Positions 49,431 through 49,456 of a DNA stretch of 49,456 nt are shown here, piece by piece. Position numbers and translations under genes: made by a program. The stretch comes from an uncultured Bacillota bacterium (GTDB taxonomy: Bacteria > Bacillota > Dehalobacteriia > UBA4068). Positions within the stretch are counted from its first letter, which is position 1, and the number at the start of each line of letters is the position of its first letter. The DNA is taken from NCBI GenBank assembly GCA_934271085.1, contig CAKQQU010000004.1, forward strand, positions 1 to 49,456, given 5' to 3'. Below the pieces are notes generated by a model, which was not told the DNA's origin, searched no databases, and was given only the letters and a program-made list of their open reading frames with translations.

Positions 49431-49456
49431 AGCAAAGCGCGCTGAACGGAGAAGCG

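Noticed and set aside
1..49456. CRISPR arrays, insertion sequences, prophage or defence islands
   Set aside because: No regular spaced repeats, transposase, integrase or phage structural genes were recognised; gene content is chromosomal housekeeping and metabolism.

Overview
The window reads as chromosomal DNA from an anaerobic, fermentative member of the Bacillota (Firmicutes), probably Clostridia or a relative. Grounds: AGGAGG-type ribosome sites, sigma-A-like promoters (TTGACA/TATAAT), pyruvate:ferredoxin oxidoreductase, an iron-type alcohol dehydrogenase, FeoAB with a small Cys-rich partner, a phage phi3T/Bacillus-type ThyA, LrgAB, and Spo0J/Soj (ParB/ParA) with perfect parS sites. A closer placement is not possible from sequence alone. 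No insertion sequence, prophage or CRISPR array was seen; this is mostly core genome near a replication origin.

Layout. 1-310: end of a tRNA-Arg(CCT) gene, its perfect consensus promoter, and a broken second copy (5' half only). 310-2310: thyA-folA-tadA operon (minus). 2460-7120: membrane HtrA protease with an unusual repeat-rich N-terminus, then an OmpR-type response regulator and its histidine kinase (plus). 7130-11970: polysaccharide deacetylase, a pgeF-mtnA-aldolase operon that may form a complete 5'-methylthioadenosine/5'-deoxyadenosine salvage route, and a CDP-alcohol phosphatidyltransferase. 12120-17140: cysteine desulfurase-like enzyme, P2A Ca2+-ATPase, lrgAB. 17310-25770: chromosome segregation and tRNA/rRNA modification block (parB, parA, two parS sites, a compact formate/nitrite-type channel, rsmG, a DnaA-box cluster, mnmG) and the ferrous-iron operon feoA-feoB-Cys-rich protein. 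26060-33840: CDF metal exporter, tRNA-Sec, recF, dnaN, a candidate origin without dnaA, then selA-selB. Thus three parts of the selenocysteine machinery (selC, selA, selB) flank dnaN-recF. 33900-40520: TVP38-family membrane protein, clpB with a ribbon-helix-helix gene upstream, a Na+/Ca2+-type exchanger and a Nudix hydrolase. 40650-49456: Fe-alcohol dehydrogenase with an adjacent LysR regulator, EamA transporter, NifJ-type PFOR, a lipoprotein, a ModE-like wHTH protein, and tandem strong promoters at the right edge that look like rRNA promoters.

The most interesting signals are regulatory or architectural rather than a new gene cassette. (i) A shared ATACTT...AAGTAT palindrome overlaps the -10 element of both the feo promoter and the TVP38-family promoter. 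(ii) An RHH protein is paired with clpB, with repeated TTGACA/TTGTCA motifs in the divergent intergenic region. (iii) A LysR dyad and phased ATATCG repeats lie just upstream of the alcohol dehydrogenase promoter and partly recur before lysR itself. (iv) The pgeF-mtnA-aldolase operon. (v) Three separate DnaA-box clusters, with no dnaA beside dnaN. Functional statements rest on motif recognition; no database search or folding program was run.
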